Source: Channallabes apus
Lineage: Eukaryota > Chordata > Actinopteri > Siluriformes > Clariidae
Direction: 5' to 3'
NCBI GenBank assembly: GCA_030522415.1
Contig: CM060118.1
Span: forward strand, 19,800,651 to 19,864,650
Length of the DNA: 64,000 nt
The notes beneath the pieces are model-generated. The model did no database searches and had not been told where the DNA came from. It was given only the letters and a program-made list of their open reading frames with translations. Shown here one piece after another: positions 35,336 through 46,827 of this stretch; the first letter of the stretch is position 1; each line of letters opens with the position of its first letter. The translations under genes and the position numbers were made by a program.

Positions 35336-37373
35336 TTAATATCAGTGATACATACATGCCCAATTTGTGTATATGTACAAAAATCGTAAAAAAAAAAAAA
35401 AAAAAAAAAAAATTATAATAAATCCAGGATTTTTTAATATATGTACATATATTTACATTTTTGTATTGCCCATTGTTTAAACAGGCTTATTAGATTTCTC
35501 CCCCTAATGTGACCTCACATAAGAAGAGCTGCTGCCCTGGTTTATAGCTCTGCTGTTCTCTGGTACTACTGAGGCGTGGCTCATTAGTAGATCATTTACA
35601 TAGACACTAAATTGGTGCATTCAAAAGATGAGTGAAAGAGAGAGAGTTTATTAGATATTTCAGCTGAAGCACTAACAGATACACTTGATCTGTTGAGACT
35701 TACTGCATAGTATGTTAACATGTCAAAAAAAAAAAAGCAAATTATTAGGCCTTTAATGGACCATATTTACCTTTTATGCTATATGTTGAAGGTCACACCA
35801 CATACACTTGTGTAGGTAAAATCATATTGTATATACTGAAGGTACAAATGATAAACTCTTGGGCGTACCACCCAGGGGCAACAAGGAACGGTAGAGTTAA
35901 GGATTTTTTTTTTTTTGAGTGTCAAACTGTAAAAAATTATTCCATCATTTAATTTAGTTGCTGATGAGCCATTACCTACTGTAGCATGTTCAACTTACTA
36001 TGTTTTCAACTAGCATCGTGGTTGCATTGAAAATCCTTTGAATTACGGACCTTGGAAATTATATTGGAATTGTAGTTAACTTAAACATGCTGGACAGATC
36101 CATAAGGATAATATCAATGATAACAGACACTTTATTTTCTTAGTTGTTGCTTGTCTGTCAGTTGGAAACAAGATAAATGATTCAACTAATATACGGGTCG
36201 CTAATGGGGCCTTTTTGTTTTTAGCAGAATAAATTGTTTACTAAAATATTGTCTCCTTTTCCTTTTGCATTAGTGGTCATTGGTAATTATCAGATTTGGT
36301 AGTCATTTTAGGCTTGCAAATGAATAGTTTAAGTTAAAACTTTAAGATCATTAGCTTTTTGTGTTATGCAGGGAAGGATGTAGTTCCACCTTCAGCCTAA
36401 ATTAGATAAACAGCTCCAAACCCACTGATGAGTTAATTAATTGAATCCTTCATCTTGATTGCAAAGAGCAGACAAGTGTTTGATGTGACCTATAAGTCCA
36501 TGATCGGAATAACACAGAGTTTAAACGGAATTTATATGCTTGCAGTGTGATTATTTGCCTCTTGCTGGGGTGAGGGGTGGGAAACATGCTCTCTTGCACT
36601 CTGTGTGCAGGAATGACAGCTTCAGTGGATGTGTACACTGGGCTGAATGGGGTGAGCAGTCTGGGTCAACTGGTTAGGGGCAGGCCTGACCATGACCTTG
36701 TGAGAAATGACCTCGGCCCCGTTCCTGACTCCTACGCGCTCTCTCTCACACGCACATACACACACACACATGTCGGGTGTTCCAGTAGTTGCCGAGATTC
36801 TGTCATGGGCAGCGGAGCTGTGCTCTGTCTCTCCAGGGGCCGTGGAGTGAAGCCCATTACAATCAGCTCACATGCAATTCAGATGAGCACTGCAAATCCA
36901 GCATGAAATTAAATTTAAAACTTGGAGCGCAACATTTCTCTCTCCTCTGATTTTTTGCCAGATAATGCTGGTGGAAGTGTTCTGTGAGTGTCTGTGTGTG
37001 AACATGCATCTGTGTGTGAGACAGAGAGAGAGAGAGAGAGTGCAATATGTGTTTGTGCTGGAAGCAGTTGTAGAAAGGCCATAGAGGTAAAATGCTACTT
37101 CAGACTGAAATGCTACTGGCTCTGAACTGTGTGCGTGCCAGTGTGTGTGCGTGTGCGTTTGTGTGTGTGTGCATGCGCCCCATGTGTGTCTCAGTATACT
37201 GCCTGGATTTCATATAGACCAGTTCGAATTGGCCCCCTGAGATATAGAACATGTTGTTAAATGCTTAATGAAGACATTCGCTATGTACTGCTAACAGGAA
37301 ACAAATTACTGGTTTAATGCTAATGTAATAGTTGATATTTATACCAGTGACATGTTTCACACAGATTCCTCTG
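35336..37373. other. noncoding DNA with poly-A and candidate regulatory block
   Basis: A run of about 24 A lies at 35389-35412. No gene found. 36570-36930 is high-complexity, GC-richer sequence with AATTAAATTTAAAAC at its right end and a short CA run, a possible conserved noncoding element. GA and GT runs lie at 37022-37040 and 37141-37170. Confidence 0.4.
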
Positions 37374-37411
<38 letters not shown>

Positions 37412-37412
37412 C

Positions 37413-37455
<43 letters not shown>

Positions 37456-37487
37456 CTAATAATAAACTAATAATAATAATAATAAAC

Positions 37488-37535
<48 letters not shown>
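37374..37535. repeat. (AAT)n array
   Basis: About 160 bp of AAT units with a few AAACT interruptions. It is complementary to the ATT array at 37826-37894. Confidence 0.97.
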
Positions 37536-37536
<1 letters not shown>

Positions 37537-37537
<1 letters not shown>

Positions 37538-37795
37538 GCATGGGTGGCACTGTTGCATCTTACATCCAAGGTTGTGGGTTTGAATATCTCCTCTGTGTGT
37601 GTGTTCATGTATGTGGAGTTAGATCCCCCCCCACTGTGGATGGGGGTCCTCCACATAATCTAGTTACTTCCCACAGTCCAAAGTCATGTATTTGTATTTA
37701 CTGTACAAATTGCTGTAGTGTGCAATTCTGTGTGTGTGTGTGTGTGTGAGTGTGTGAGAGTGGGTGTGTACCTGTGCTCTGCTCCCCACCCAGAT
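37537..37795 (+). mobile_element. diverged SINE copy between AAT and ATT arrays
   Basis: GGGTGGCACTGTTGCATCTT, GGTTGTGGGTTTGAATATCT (degraded B-box), CATGTATGTGGAGTT, TTCCCACAGTCCAAAGTCAT and the GT-rich block ending GTGCTCTGCTCCCC follow SINE order. The GAAT tail is absent. The boundaries coincide with the AAT arrays. Confidence 0.7.
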
Positions 37796-37825
37796 TGCCT
37801 TTTATTATATAAATGTAAATAATGA

Positions 37826-37878
<53 letters not shown>

Positions 37879-37912
37879 CATTATTATTATTATTGTTGTT
37901 GTTGTTGTTGTT
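37826..37912. repeat. (ATT)n-(GTT)n array
   Basis: About 23 ATT units with one ATC, followed by 6 GTT units. Confidence 0.97.
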
Positions 37913-39773
37913 ACAATTTGAAATGGTCTGGTTTGGCCTAGTTTGGCTGTGCTGGTTGTGCGGTAAGATCCACACTGCATGGTGGGAACCTGGTTCTCCC
38001 ATAACACAGAGAGCTTTAGTGGGATACTTTATGTCCCATTCTGCCTGTCTCTCTGACTTTGTGTTTGCTCTTCTGTAGAGAGCCAGTGATAAAGTCTCAC
38101 ACACACACACACACATGAAAAATGTGAAAATATTTTTCTAAAAATGTTTTACCGAAACCAGCCATCAGGGTTTCAGATCATGAGATCAGACATGGGGTCT
38201 TCATCAGAGGGAGGCATTCGGGCCTTCTCTTCGTAGCCGCTAGTGTTGTGTACTCTCCGGGAAGATTTATTATTGCCTGTCCTGCCATGGCATGATGGTT
38301 ACTCTGATAATTAAAGGGGCCATTATTTGTGTGCTGCATATGCAGAGCAGGGCAGCAAGAAAGGTCACGGCGAGGCGCTGAGGAGGTCTGTCGTTCGTCA
38401 CCTCTCCCAGGAGAATGAGGTCACCCCTCCCTACAGTCCCTGCACTACTCTCTACTTAGCATGAACTGGGTTTCAAACAGGGTTTCAGGATTTTCAGAGG
38501 TGAAAATGGAGCACAGGAGAACAAACATATTTTAGGGCTTTGCTATAGTGGGCAGAACGCACTGAACGCCTGACGTGTACAGCGATCAGGTACAGAGGAG
38601 ACGCTGAAAATTGAACAATTGAGCGCACCCATTCTTTTTGTCACATAATGCCCTGATTACAGGATTCCCACAATGCACTGGTCTGTTGCCATTGTCCTCC
38701 TTCTGTGCACCTCTCTACCTCTGGCATCATGTCACATGACACTCTGCTTCAGCTCTGCCCCGAGGGCATTCAGCAAAAGGGTTTACAGAGCACAGCTTGC
38801 CCGCTGTGCCCCCACATGGAAACCAGCGTGACTATTACAATACATTTTGGTTCAATACATAAAATCTGCATGCACAGATACAGCAAGATCATTTGCCAAT
38901 GTGAACCAAAACATGAATAAATCCATCACACTATGAATGTATGAGGAGATTTCATGAAAGAGTACTCTGCAGCATGTTACCCTGCTCGGACCTGACATCC
39001 GTTTTGTTCCGTTCCATAAAAAAGAATTCTGTAGTTTATTACAGTGCACCCAAAAATCAGCAGTAGTAATAATCAAAAAAAGAGGGCAGAATCAGCTGCC
39101 GGGAGTCACAGCACACCTCAATCAAATTACACGGATGCGCAATGAACATGTCACCCTTGGATTTTTTCATTTGCATAAAACAATTACCCCATGGACAGTG
39201 GGCTCAATGTCGTCTAGACTCCATGCTTCATGTGGTGTCATCAGCCGCAGACACACTAGACTGGCTATAAATTAGCAATGAGCTGGGCTCGGCTAAGACG
39301 CATTATAGTGGTTATAAACCATGAGAATTTATTTAAATAGATAACACACATGCAAATCTCACCCGGCTGGCATGGCAACCATCTTGATAGGGGGTGCACC
39401 ATACGTGAAGAAAGGGCAGCTGGAGCAAGCATGAGGAAGCAGAAATCTATAATGAACCCTGACACCTTATTAGTGTACACACTGGACACTTATTAACTCA
39501 CACTGCAGAAGAAAAGCCAGATCTGACCCTATAACCATTTCTGATTTCATACTCTGCTTTCATATTGCCACATTTAAAGCGATGGTAATAAGAGACGTTA
39601 AGGATGCAATGATTATGAAGATTCACAAAAGTGACTTATTAATGTTCCTGGAGTCTTTCAGTCGTAATCAGTAGCAACTGTAACAAAATCGCAAAGAAAG
39701 AAAACAGCTATAACATGAGGATGAATAAGTTTTTTACTTCTTCTCTATTTTTTTTTTTTACTCAATTTGCATA
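37913..39773. other. noncoding DNA with candidate regulatory blocks
   Basis: No gene seen. 38170-38430 and 39085-39300 are high-complexity blocks with TAATTAAAG, ATGCATA- and AAATTAGCAAT-like cores, which may be conserved noncoding elements. A short CA array is at 38098-38115. Confidence 0.4.
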
Positions 39774-41267
39774 TGTGGCAATGTGGGTGATGGGGTTGTT
39801 TCATTGGCTCACAAGTAAGTGATGTCACCCACAATAGCCTATCAGAATGGGTCTTGATGTTATTTAAGGCTGGATTTAGCTTACCTGGTCGACGTCACGA
39901 CTAGGACCGCCTTCACGGGCGTGTGTGCGGACAGAAGGTGTGTGGTTGTTTTGTAGCTATGTGGCTAATGGAGAGGTGGGCATGCACATTGAACTGTTTT
40001 ATTTTTGTCCCTTAGTGCACGCAATGGCTAACCGATACTTGGTTGAGTCAGACTGTCCACTCGTGGCCGGGTAGGTATACGCTCATTACATGCTGTGCGT
40101 TTTGGCATCGGGTAATGCTAACTGGTGTTTGTTTACCACTTAGCCATGGGGCCTTCTCTGCGCATTCGTTATCCTGCATGGGTTTTTGCTGCGATCCGTG
40201 AGTAATGGTACAGCTCGCGTAGCACAACAACTCATCGTGGTGAGTAAGTTTCGTTTTCTCTGCTTTATGAAACAGATATGTTTTAGTCATGGCTCTTTTT
40301 CTTAGTGAGCTACGGGGGTATGACATGGTGCCGGTGAATCGCTTGAAGGCGGAAGTATTTGCCCTCCACATCGACTGAGGACGGCGCTGCTGTTTCTCCT
40401 GTTTTCTTCTCCTGCTGTTCTCTCCTACAGTGTTTCTTTTCTTTGCTTTTAATTAATTTCTTCTGCTAACTGTGCAAACGAGTCAGAGTTGCCTTGCTAC
40501 TGTCCAAAGGCCTGTTTGGGCTTTTGGTTACCTGCAGCTGTCATTGTACTGTGGAGAGTGTTGTAACGTAGCTTTTCGGAGAACTCTGAATGTGATATGA
40601 CTGATTCAGTGAAGTTGGCCTAAACATTTTTTTAGTATTGTTTCTTTTTGATTTAATTACTTTCTCATCTTTTATTCTTAGTTGTTGTGATTAGTGGTCT
40701 TCTTATCTGTTTCTTGATATTGTTAATTTGGATATGTTTTTGTTTTGTCCACCTCAGGCACCATTGGGCCGGGAGGCTAGCTAGCTACCTAGATCCGAGT
40801 GTGGGTGATAGTGTAAAGGTGTGGAGTGCAGTGCTGATTGTATTCCTGTTTCACTTTGTGTGGATGCGTGTGACGTGCACCTTAGGGTTTGTACCTCGTT
40901 TAGCCTGCCTCTGCCACTGGGAAGCTGGTGTCTGAAGTACTTTGTTGTTCTGTTTTGTATGTATTTTATTGTGTTTATTTTTTTGTTACAGCCTTGGTAT
41001 GAGTGGACAGAGTACCCTGTGTCGACCCCTAATGTGTATGAGGGTGATTTTACTACATAGCATGGCATGCTATTGAGTTTTTTATAACTTTTTTTATTGT
41101 GAACTAAAATAAAGTTATTTTTGTACATTTGTACACCCGTCTCTCTGTTCCTCCTAGCCTAATGAACTTGTGCTCCTTATTTGGGTTATTTCCCCGGTTA
41201 ACCTCGGGGTGGCGTAATCGGTTTCATAACACTTCATATTCAGGTCGTCTCCCTCAGCGTTGCCACA
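39774..41267 (+). repeat. 5' LTR, 1494 bp
   Basis: Starts TGTGGCAATG and ends GCGTTGCCACA, so the first and last 8 bases are perfect inverted repeats (TGTGGCAA/TTGCCACA). A TATA-like TATTTAAG at 39861-39868 and a polyadenylation signal AATAAA at 41108-41113 suggest where the U3/R/U5 parts lie. Long for a fish Gypsy LTR. Short open frames in it are repeated exactly in the other LTR and have no recognised domain. Confidence 0.95.
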
Positions 41268-41270
41268 TTC

Positions 41271-41288
41271 TGGCGTAATCGGCAGGAT
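41271..41288 (+). promoter_or_regulatory. primer-binding site, tRNA-Ser type
   Basis: TGGCGTAATCGGCAGGAT begins 3 bp after the left LTR. It complements the 3' end of a eukaryotic serine tRNA of the AGA type (…ATCCTGCCGACTACGCCA) at 17 of 18 positions. The mismatch is the A at 41278. It would prime minus-strand DNA synthesis. The tRNA sequence is from memory of the family. Confidence 0.75.
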
Positions 41289-41355
41289 AGGCTTCCATTT
41301 TTCAGAGAGACGTAGGTGCATCTGTATTTGGGGTGCTCTGTGTACTTAACCTTGG

Positions 41356-42776
41356 TTGGTTGGTTTAGTATTTTTGCTTTGGGGTTGCCCTTGTGGAGAT
41401 ATTGAGCCGGAGGAGAGACAGCAGCGGCGTCCGGTGTGCTTCCTTCGAGTGGTGCGTGAGGCTTATGTTACCAGGATGGAGGAAGAATTGCGCGAATTAA
41501 GGGAGATGGTAGCTCAGCTAAGAGCGGATCATTTCGCTAGAGGTGGCGATGGGGAGCATGTATCTTCTCGTTTTTCGTTAACTGCTACAACGCGAACTAC
41601 TAGTGCACAGTCTGACTCACTTGTGCCGTTGGGAAACTAGTCCCCACCGCGTTGCAGAGTCGAAGCACGGTTGGAGTGGACAACGGCTCAGGTATTGCCT
41701 TCTCATTGGTTATCGTCTTGCCCACATCATCTTGTCCGTATTGGTAGTGTTCGATTGCCTTGTTTGGTTGACACTGGGTCTATAGTGTCTACCATTACCG
41801 AAAGTTGCTTCCAAACCCATTTTCAACTATGGGGTGTAGATCGGTTAAAGTTATGTCCGTGGTTCCAGCTCCATGCATCCAATGGGTTGTCAATTTTGTA
41901 CAGTAATGGGTTGTCAATTTCGTACAGCGGCTGCCTGGAGTTGGACATGGAGATGTGTAATCGATTGATTGGTCGATGCTACCAGGAGCCTTTTGGTCAG
42001 TATGGTCCTGGTTTGGTTGATTGTTCCTCTTCAGTGGGGTCCCCAAAATTAGTTTTACTGGCGTTGCAACACTGCCATCTAGCTGAGGCTCAGTTCTCAG
42101 TAGTAGGTACGGGGAAGATCAGATTGTGGGGTCGTAAGACGTGTCGTGTTCCGGGTGGGAAGTTAAAGCTTGTACTTGCCGTATGCTCTGCACAGTATGC
42201 AGAGGGGACTGTTTTGTTTGAGCCTCCGGTATCCGGGTTGCCAGCTGGACTGCTGGCTTCGCCTGTGCTCGTTAGAGTTGCCCTTGGTACAGTCCTGGGG
42301 ACGAGCCAGTGAAGGCGTCAATGTGTCCTCAAGTCGCAGAAGCAGTTGCTCCAATCCGAGATCTAATTGAAGCTGTCGATTTGTCTGTTCTGTCTCAAAG
42401 AGTAAAGTGAGGTCAGGGCGTTGTTGGGGCGATGTTGTTTAAATTTGATGTCGCATGAGACACCGTTGCTGGATTCAGTGTCTGTTCATCAGCGGTATAG
42501 GTGAATTTCGCCGTCAGACCACGAAGTAGTTAAGTCATATGTCAGCTAGCATCTAGAAGCCAATGTTATTGGAGAAGGCTGCAGTTTGTGTTGCCCCTAG
42601 TACTTGTCCGGAAAAAGGGCAGGAGTCCGAGCATGTGTGTTGACCGATTTAGGGTGACACCGGGGACTCATTGTGGCACCCGTTCATGGGTGTTTTGGGG
42701 CAGATGCTGCAGTCGAGGCCCGTGTGGGTCCTGGATTATCAGGGCAGGGTGCCGTAAGTCAATTACCCAGGATTGA
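41356..42776 (+). pseudogene. gag-pol remnant: retropepsin and RT scrap
   Basis: 41356-41640 is a short frame with a charged stretch (EELRELREMVAQLRADH) that could be a gag coiled coil. 41671-42312 encodes an aspartic protease-like region with the catalytic motif LVDTGS (D at residue 34 of this frame), followed by a family-typical SGCLELDMEMC block, after which residues normally present are missing. It then continues with GRCYQEPFGQ. Around 42588-42650 a frame reads PLVLVRKK…MCVDRFR, resembling the first reverse-transcriptase blocks of Gypsy elements, with frame breaks. The YxDD core, RNase H and integrase are absent. Not functional. Confidence 0.75.
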
Positions 42777-42894
42777 TCCTGGTTCTCTAGGCGTTGAGGC
42801 TATTGATGCTACGTCCAAATTTATGTCTGTATTGTTTTGGGCTTGGGTTAATTGGGTAATCGTCGGGTCGACGATTCAAGAGCTTTGGGTAGAT

Positions 42895-44388
42895 TGTGGC
42901 AATGTGGGTGATGGGGTTGTTTCATTGGCTCACAAGTAAGTGATGTCACCCACAATAGCCTATCAGAATGGGTCTTGATGTTATTTAAGGCTGGATTTAG
43001 CTTACCTGGTCGACGTCACGACTAGGACCGCCTTCACGGGCGTGTGTGCGGACAGAAGGTGTGTGGTTGTTTTGTAGCTATGTGGCTAATGGAGAGGTGG
43101 GCATGCACATTGAACTGTTTTATTTTTGTCCCTTAGTGCACGCAATGGCTAACCGATACTTGGTTGAGTCAGACTGTCCACTCGTGGCCGGGTAGGTATA
43201 CGCTCATTACATGCTGTGCGTTTTGGCATCGGGTAATGCTAACTGGTGTTTGTTTACCACTTAGCCATGGGGCCTTCTCTGCGCATTCGTTATCCTGCAT
43301 GGGTTTTTGCTGCGATCCGTGAGTAATGGTACAGCTCGCGTAGCACAACAACTCATCGTGGTGAGTAAGTTTCGTTTTCTCTGCTTTATGAAACAGATAT
43401 GTTTTAGTCATGGCTCTTTTTCTTAGTGAGCTACGGGGGTATGACATGGTGCCGGTGAATCGCTTGAAGGCGGAAGTATTTGCCCTCCACATCGACTGAG
43501 GACGGCGCTGCTGTTTCTCCTGTTTTCTTCTCCTGCTGTTCTCTCCTACAGTGTTTCTTTTCTTTGCTTTTAATTAATTTCTTCTGCTAACTGTGCAAAC
43601 GAGTCAGAGTTGCCTTGCTACTGTCCAAAGGCCTGTTTGGGCTTTTGGTTACCTGCAGCTGTCATTGTACTGTGGAGAGTGTTGTAACGTAGCTTTTCGG
43701 AGAACTCTGAATGTGATATGACTGATTCAGTGAAGTTGGCCTAAACATTTTTTTAGTATTGTTTCTTTTTGATTTAATTACTTTCTCATCTTTTATTCTT
43801 AGTTGTTGTGATTAGTGGTCTTCTTATCTGTTTCTTGATATTGTTAATTTGGATATGTTTTTGTTTTGTCCACCTCAGGCACCATTGGGCCGGGAGGCTA
43901 GCTAGCTACCTAGATCCGAGTGTGGGTGATAGTGTAAAGGTGTGGAGTGCAGTGCTGATTGTATTCCTGTTTCACTTTGTGTGGATGCGTGTGACGTGCA
44001 CCTTAGGGTTTGTACCTCGTTTAGCCTGCCTCTGCCACTGGGAAGCTGGTGTCTGAAGTACTTTGTTGTTCTGTTTTGTATGTATTTTATTGTGTTTATT
44101 TTTTTGTTACAGCCTTGGTATGAGTGGACAGAGTACCCTGTGTCGACCCCTAATGTGTATGAGGGTGATTTTACTACATAGCATGGCATGCTATTGAGTT
44201 TTTTATAACTTTTTTTATTGTGAACTAAAATAAAGTTATTTTTGTACATTTGTACACCCGTCTCTCTGTTCCTCCTAGCCTAATGAACTTGTGCTCCTTA
44301 TTTGGGTTATTTCCCCGGTTAACCTCGGGGTGGCGTAATCGGTTTCATAACACTTCATATTCAGGTCGTCTCCCTCAGCGTTGCCACA
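42895..44388 (+). repeat. 3' LTR, 1494 bp
   Basis: Same length as the 5' LTR at a constant 3121-bp offset. No substitution or gap was seen on reading through both. Polyadenylation signal at 44229-44234. The purine tract expected just before it is weak (GCTTTGGGTAGAT at about 42882-42894). Confidence 0.95.
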
Positions 44389-44392
44389 CATA

Positions 44393-45118
44393 TATGTTTT
44401 TTTTTACACTCTACACTTTAGGAGCGTCTTAGAGCTGTAACTATAGTTATAGAAAGTATACACAAGTTAGCAGAGACACAGTGGTACAAATCACCTCTTT
44501 TTTTGTTTTTTTTTAAGGCTGCTAGAGTGAGGCACAATTCTCCCAGTTTAAGACCTATAAAGTTGTGTCATTAGGGGCCATCCTTCTTAGTATGTTCATA
44601 TATTCATGTGCTGCACCTCTACTATATTGTATCGTATTTTCCATCATCAATCAGTGCAGACAATATACTGGGTACTTGTGCACCTAACCGAGTTTTCTAA
44701 AGTCCATACTGTCACATTTGTCTATGTATGTATGTATGTATGTACAGTATGTATGTATGTATGTATGTATGTATGTATGTAGGTAGGTAGGTATGTAGGT
44801 ATTTATGTGTATGTGTGAGGGAGAGAGAGATCAATGTATAATGAAGGGTTAAGTGTATTACCATGTTAATCAGAACACTAAATGGCTCTTTGTGTGCATA
44901 AGAAATGTGTGTTTGAAATATGCATGGCAAAGAGTACAGTATGCGTCCTGTATGTGTTTTCAGTGACTGTGCTTTCTCACTCGATCTTTTGATCAAAATG
45001 CAGACTTTCTTTTCCTCTTCCTTCATTTTAGACAACACACCTCAAATGAACTACCTGTATACAGTATGTATGGCAGCTAGTAAATGTCATTAGTAACACC
45101 TTGTTTTTTTGTCCCTAG
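44393..45118. other. noncoding DNA with (TATG)n
   Basis: No gene. An imperfect (TATG)n/(TAGG)n array lies at 44723-44801. The sequence ends in a pyrimidine tract and AG at 45117-45118 (see next entry). Confidence 0.5.
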
Positions 45119-45266
45119 GTTTTCTCAGCGCGTGTGGTTGAAGGTCTGCCTTTCATGACTCACCTCTCGGGCCCCCATTTCCCTGAGCTGTCCTCTGAGA
45201 GGTTAAACACTCCATGCACTATGGGGAGATTTTACAGTGGATTCTTTATCTGTATAAACAAAGCAG
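45119..45266 (+). other. candidate exon or conserved block, unconfirmed
   Basis: 148 bp preceded by a good acceptor-like sequence (TTGTTTTTTTGTCCCTAG) and followed by a donor-like AAGCAG|GTAATG. Read from its first base it is open for 49 codons (VFSARVVEGLPFM… to …FFICINKA). No protein family is recognised, and no companion exon was found. It might be a lone exon of a host gene, an unannotated transcript, a noncoding element, or chance. Confidence 0.2.
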
Positions 45267-46271
45267 GTAATGGGGGCTGTTTATTGTACAGCCTGCCCTC
45301 ATCCTAACCTTTATGGCTTTATAGCTCACATACCATCAACCGTGTTTATGTGTCTGTGTTCCATGCCTTTGCCCTTGAACTTGCTTGCCCTTCATCACCC
45401 CTCCTGTCTTCTTCCCCTCATGGACATTCATTAACCGACCTCAACACACACACATACATACGGTATACACACACGTCTTCCTGAAAATTAGTTTATCATT
45501 GAATACCACCATTTAACACAAAATTAAATTGAATGGTTTTACAGCTGGATGGACATGTTGTGAGTGACAGCCAAGAATGTCAAAGGGAACAGATTAGAGT
45601 TCGAGAAAAGGAAAGACAATAAAACAATGGCACATCCGGACCAATGCCCATGGATGGACAACAATCACACACAAAAGAAGAACAATAAACAAAGGAGGTA
45701 AGGGTGGAGGAAGAGTGCCCTAATCTTCCAGAGTGAGACAGAAATGTAGACAGAGAGGGATAGAAGGAGGGAAAGACAGGCTTCTATTGTGGGACACATG
45801 AGGATCTACAGTATATGCATGCAAGTAGTGGCCAGTCATTGTGAATCAAGGGGAGTTTAATCAATGTCAGAGCTCAATCAATATTTAGTCCCATGTGTCT
45901 TTCCTTTCCTGTCCTGCACTTGGACTAACCTTCCCCACTCCTGCATCACCAGGACTTTCCCCATGTGGGTCAATACATTGCAGAAAAGGACAGCCATTTG
46001 TGACATGCTTTATGAGCACTGGCCTGGCCATATTATCATACAAATACAGTATGTAAGAACACAAAGTGATTAGAAATGTATGACATGTTAAATGTGAAGC
46101 AATGTGTTTCCTTAATTGTCTGTGTGTGCATGCCCCATTTTGATCAAATTATGAAAAATATACATTACGGCTAAAAGTCTGTATTTTTGTGTGGGGGAAA
46201 GGCTGAAGGTTTTCAAGTAAGGATGAGCTACCAAAATGGTTCAGTGCACCTAGGTGCCGAATTCCTGGAAA
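45267..46271. other. noncoding DNA, nothing recognised
   Basis: Unique sequence of ordinary composition with short CA runs. No supported coding frame. Confidence 0.45.
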
Positions 46272-46530
46272 TACAGGATTGTGCAAAAATCTTGTGCGCC
46301 CCTAGATGGGTTTCTTCATATTTTGTTTCCAAAGACCCAGACATTATTTTATTTTTAATGTTGTCTGGCGGAATAGTTCTCTAGGCTTCCTGAAGGCATT
46401 TTTGTCTCTCCTTTTTTGCAAGTTTCTGGGTCTTATATTCAGTCCAGAATATTTTTTCACAGTGACCTTTGAATCATCCCGGCATAAAAACACAGTCTAC
46501 AGTAACATACAGTAAGGCATAAACCAGTGA
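46272..46530. mobile_element. Tc1-type transposon relic
   Basis: ACAGGATTGTGCAAAAATCT and TTGTGCGCCCCT resemble the ACAGTATTGTGCAAAAGTCT ends of a fish Tc1 family. TAGGCTTCCTGAAGGCATTT, TTTCTGGGTCTTATATTCAG and CCACAG/TTCACAGTGACCTT-like blocks follow as in that family's interior. The right end is not seen. Non-coding relic. Confidence 0.5.
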
Positions 46531-46639
46531 GAAACATGTGTAGATAATCAGGCTGATGATTAGTGTACTGTTGGTGCTGAATTCAATTTAAGCCTTTATA
46601 TGTCACATACTGTATATATTACTGCACAGAGAAAATCTT

Positions 46640-46822
46640 TCTTTGCATATCCCAGCATAGCTGGGGTCAGAGCACAGGGTCAGCCATGACACAGCGCCCC
46701 TGGAACAGATAGGGTTAAGGGCCTTGCTCAAGGGCCCAATAATGACAGCCTGGTGGAGCTTGGGCTCGAACTGCCTGCCTCCCGATCAGTAACTTAGCTG
46801 TGCCTTAACCCGTTCCCTTAAC
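46640..46822 (-). mobile_element. tRNA-derived SINE-like repeat (second family)
   Basis: GCATATCCCAGCATAGCTGG, GGTCAGAGCACAGGGTCAGC, CATGACACAGCGCCCCTGGA, GGTTAAGGGCCTTGCTCAAG, GGCCCAATAATGACAGCCTG and CTCGAACTGCCTGCC form the reverse strand of a common teleost SINE. The 5' promoter end lies on the right. Same broad family as 23930-24105. Confidence 0.75.
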
Positions 46823-46827
46823 CTTTT

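Larger units (their letters stand above)
39774..44388 (+). mobile_element. non-autonomous Ty3/Gypsy-like LTR retrotransposon
   Basis: 4615 bp, bounded by a 4-bp duplication CATA (39770-39773 and 44389-44392). Two 1494-bp LTRs flank only 1627 bp of internal DNA. A primer-binding site follows the left LTR. The internal part has a retropepsin-like frame and a short reverse-transcriptase scrap, but no RNase H or integrase that I can recognise. Such a copy would rely on proteins from a full-length relative. I saw no difference between the two LTRs, so it inserted recently. The 4-bp duplication and protease/RT motifs favour Ty3/Gypsy; the exact lineage is not assigned. Confidence 0.93.

Noticed and set aside
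37684..38116. Frames with poly-Leu, poly-Ile or poly-Asn
   Set aside because: They are the translations of the ATT array in three frames.
40048..41128. Open frames of 79-115 codons in the 5' LTR
   Set aside because: Repeated identically in the 3' LTR at 43169-44249, in conflicting frames and strands, no domain; LTR sequence and not genes.
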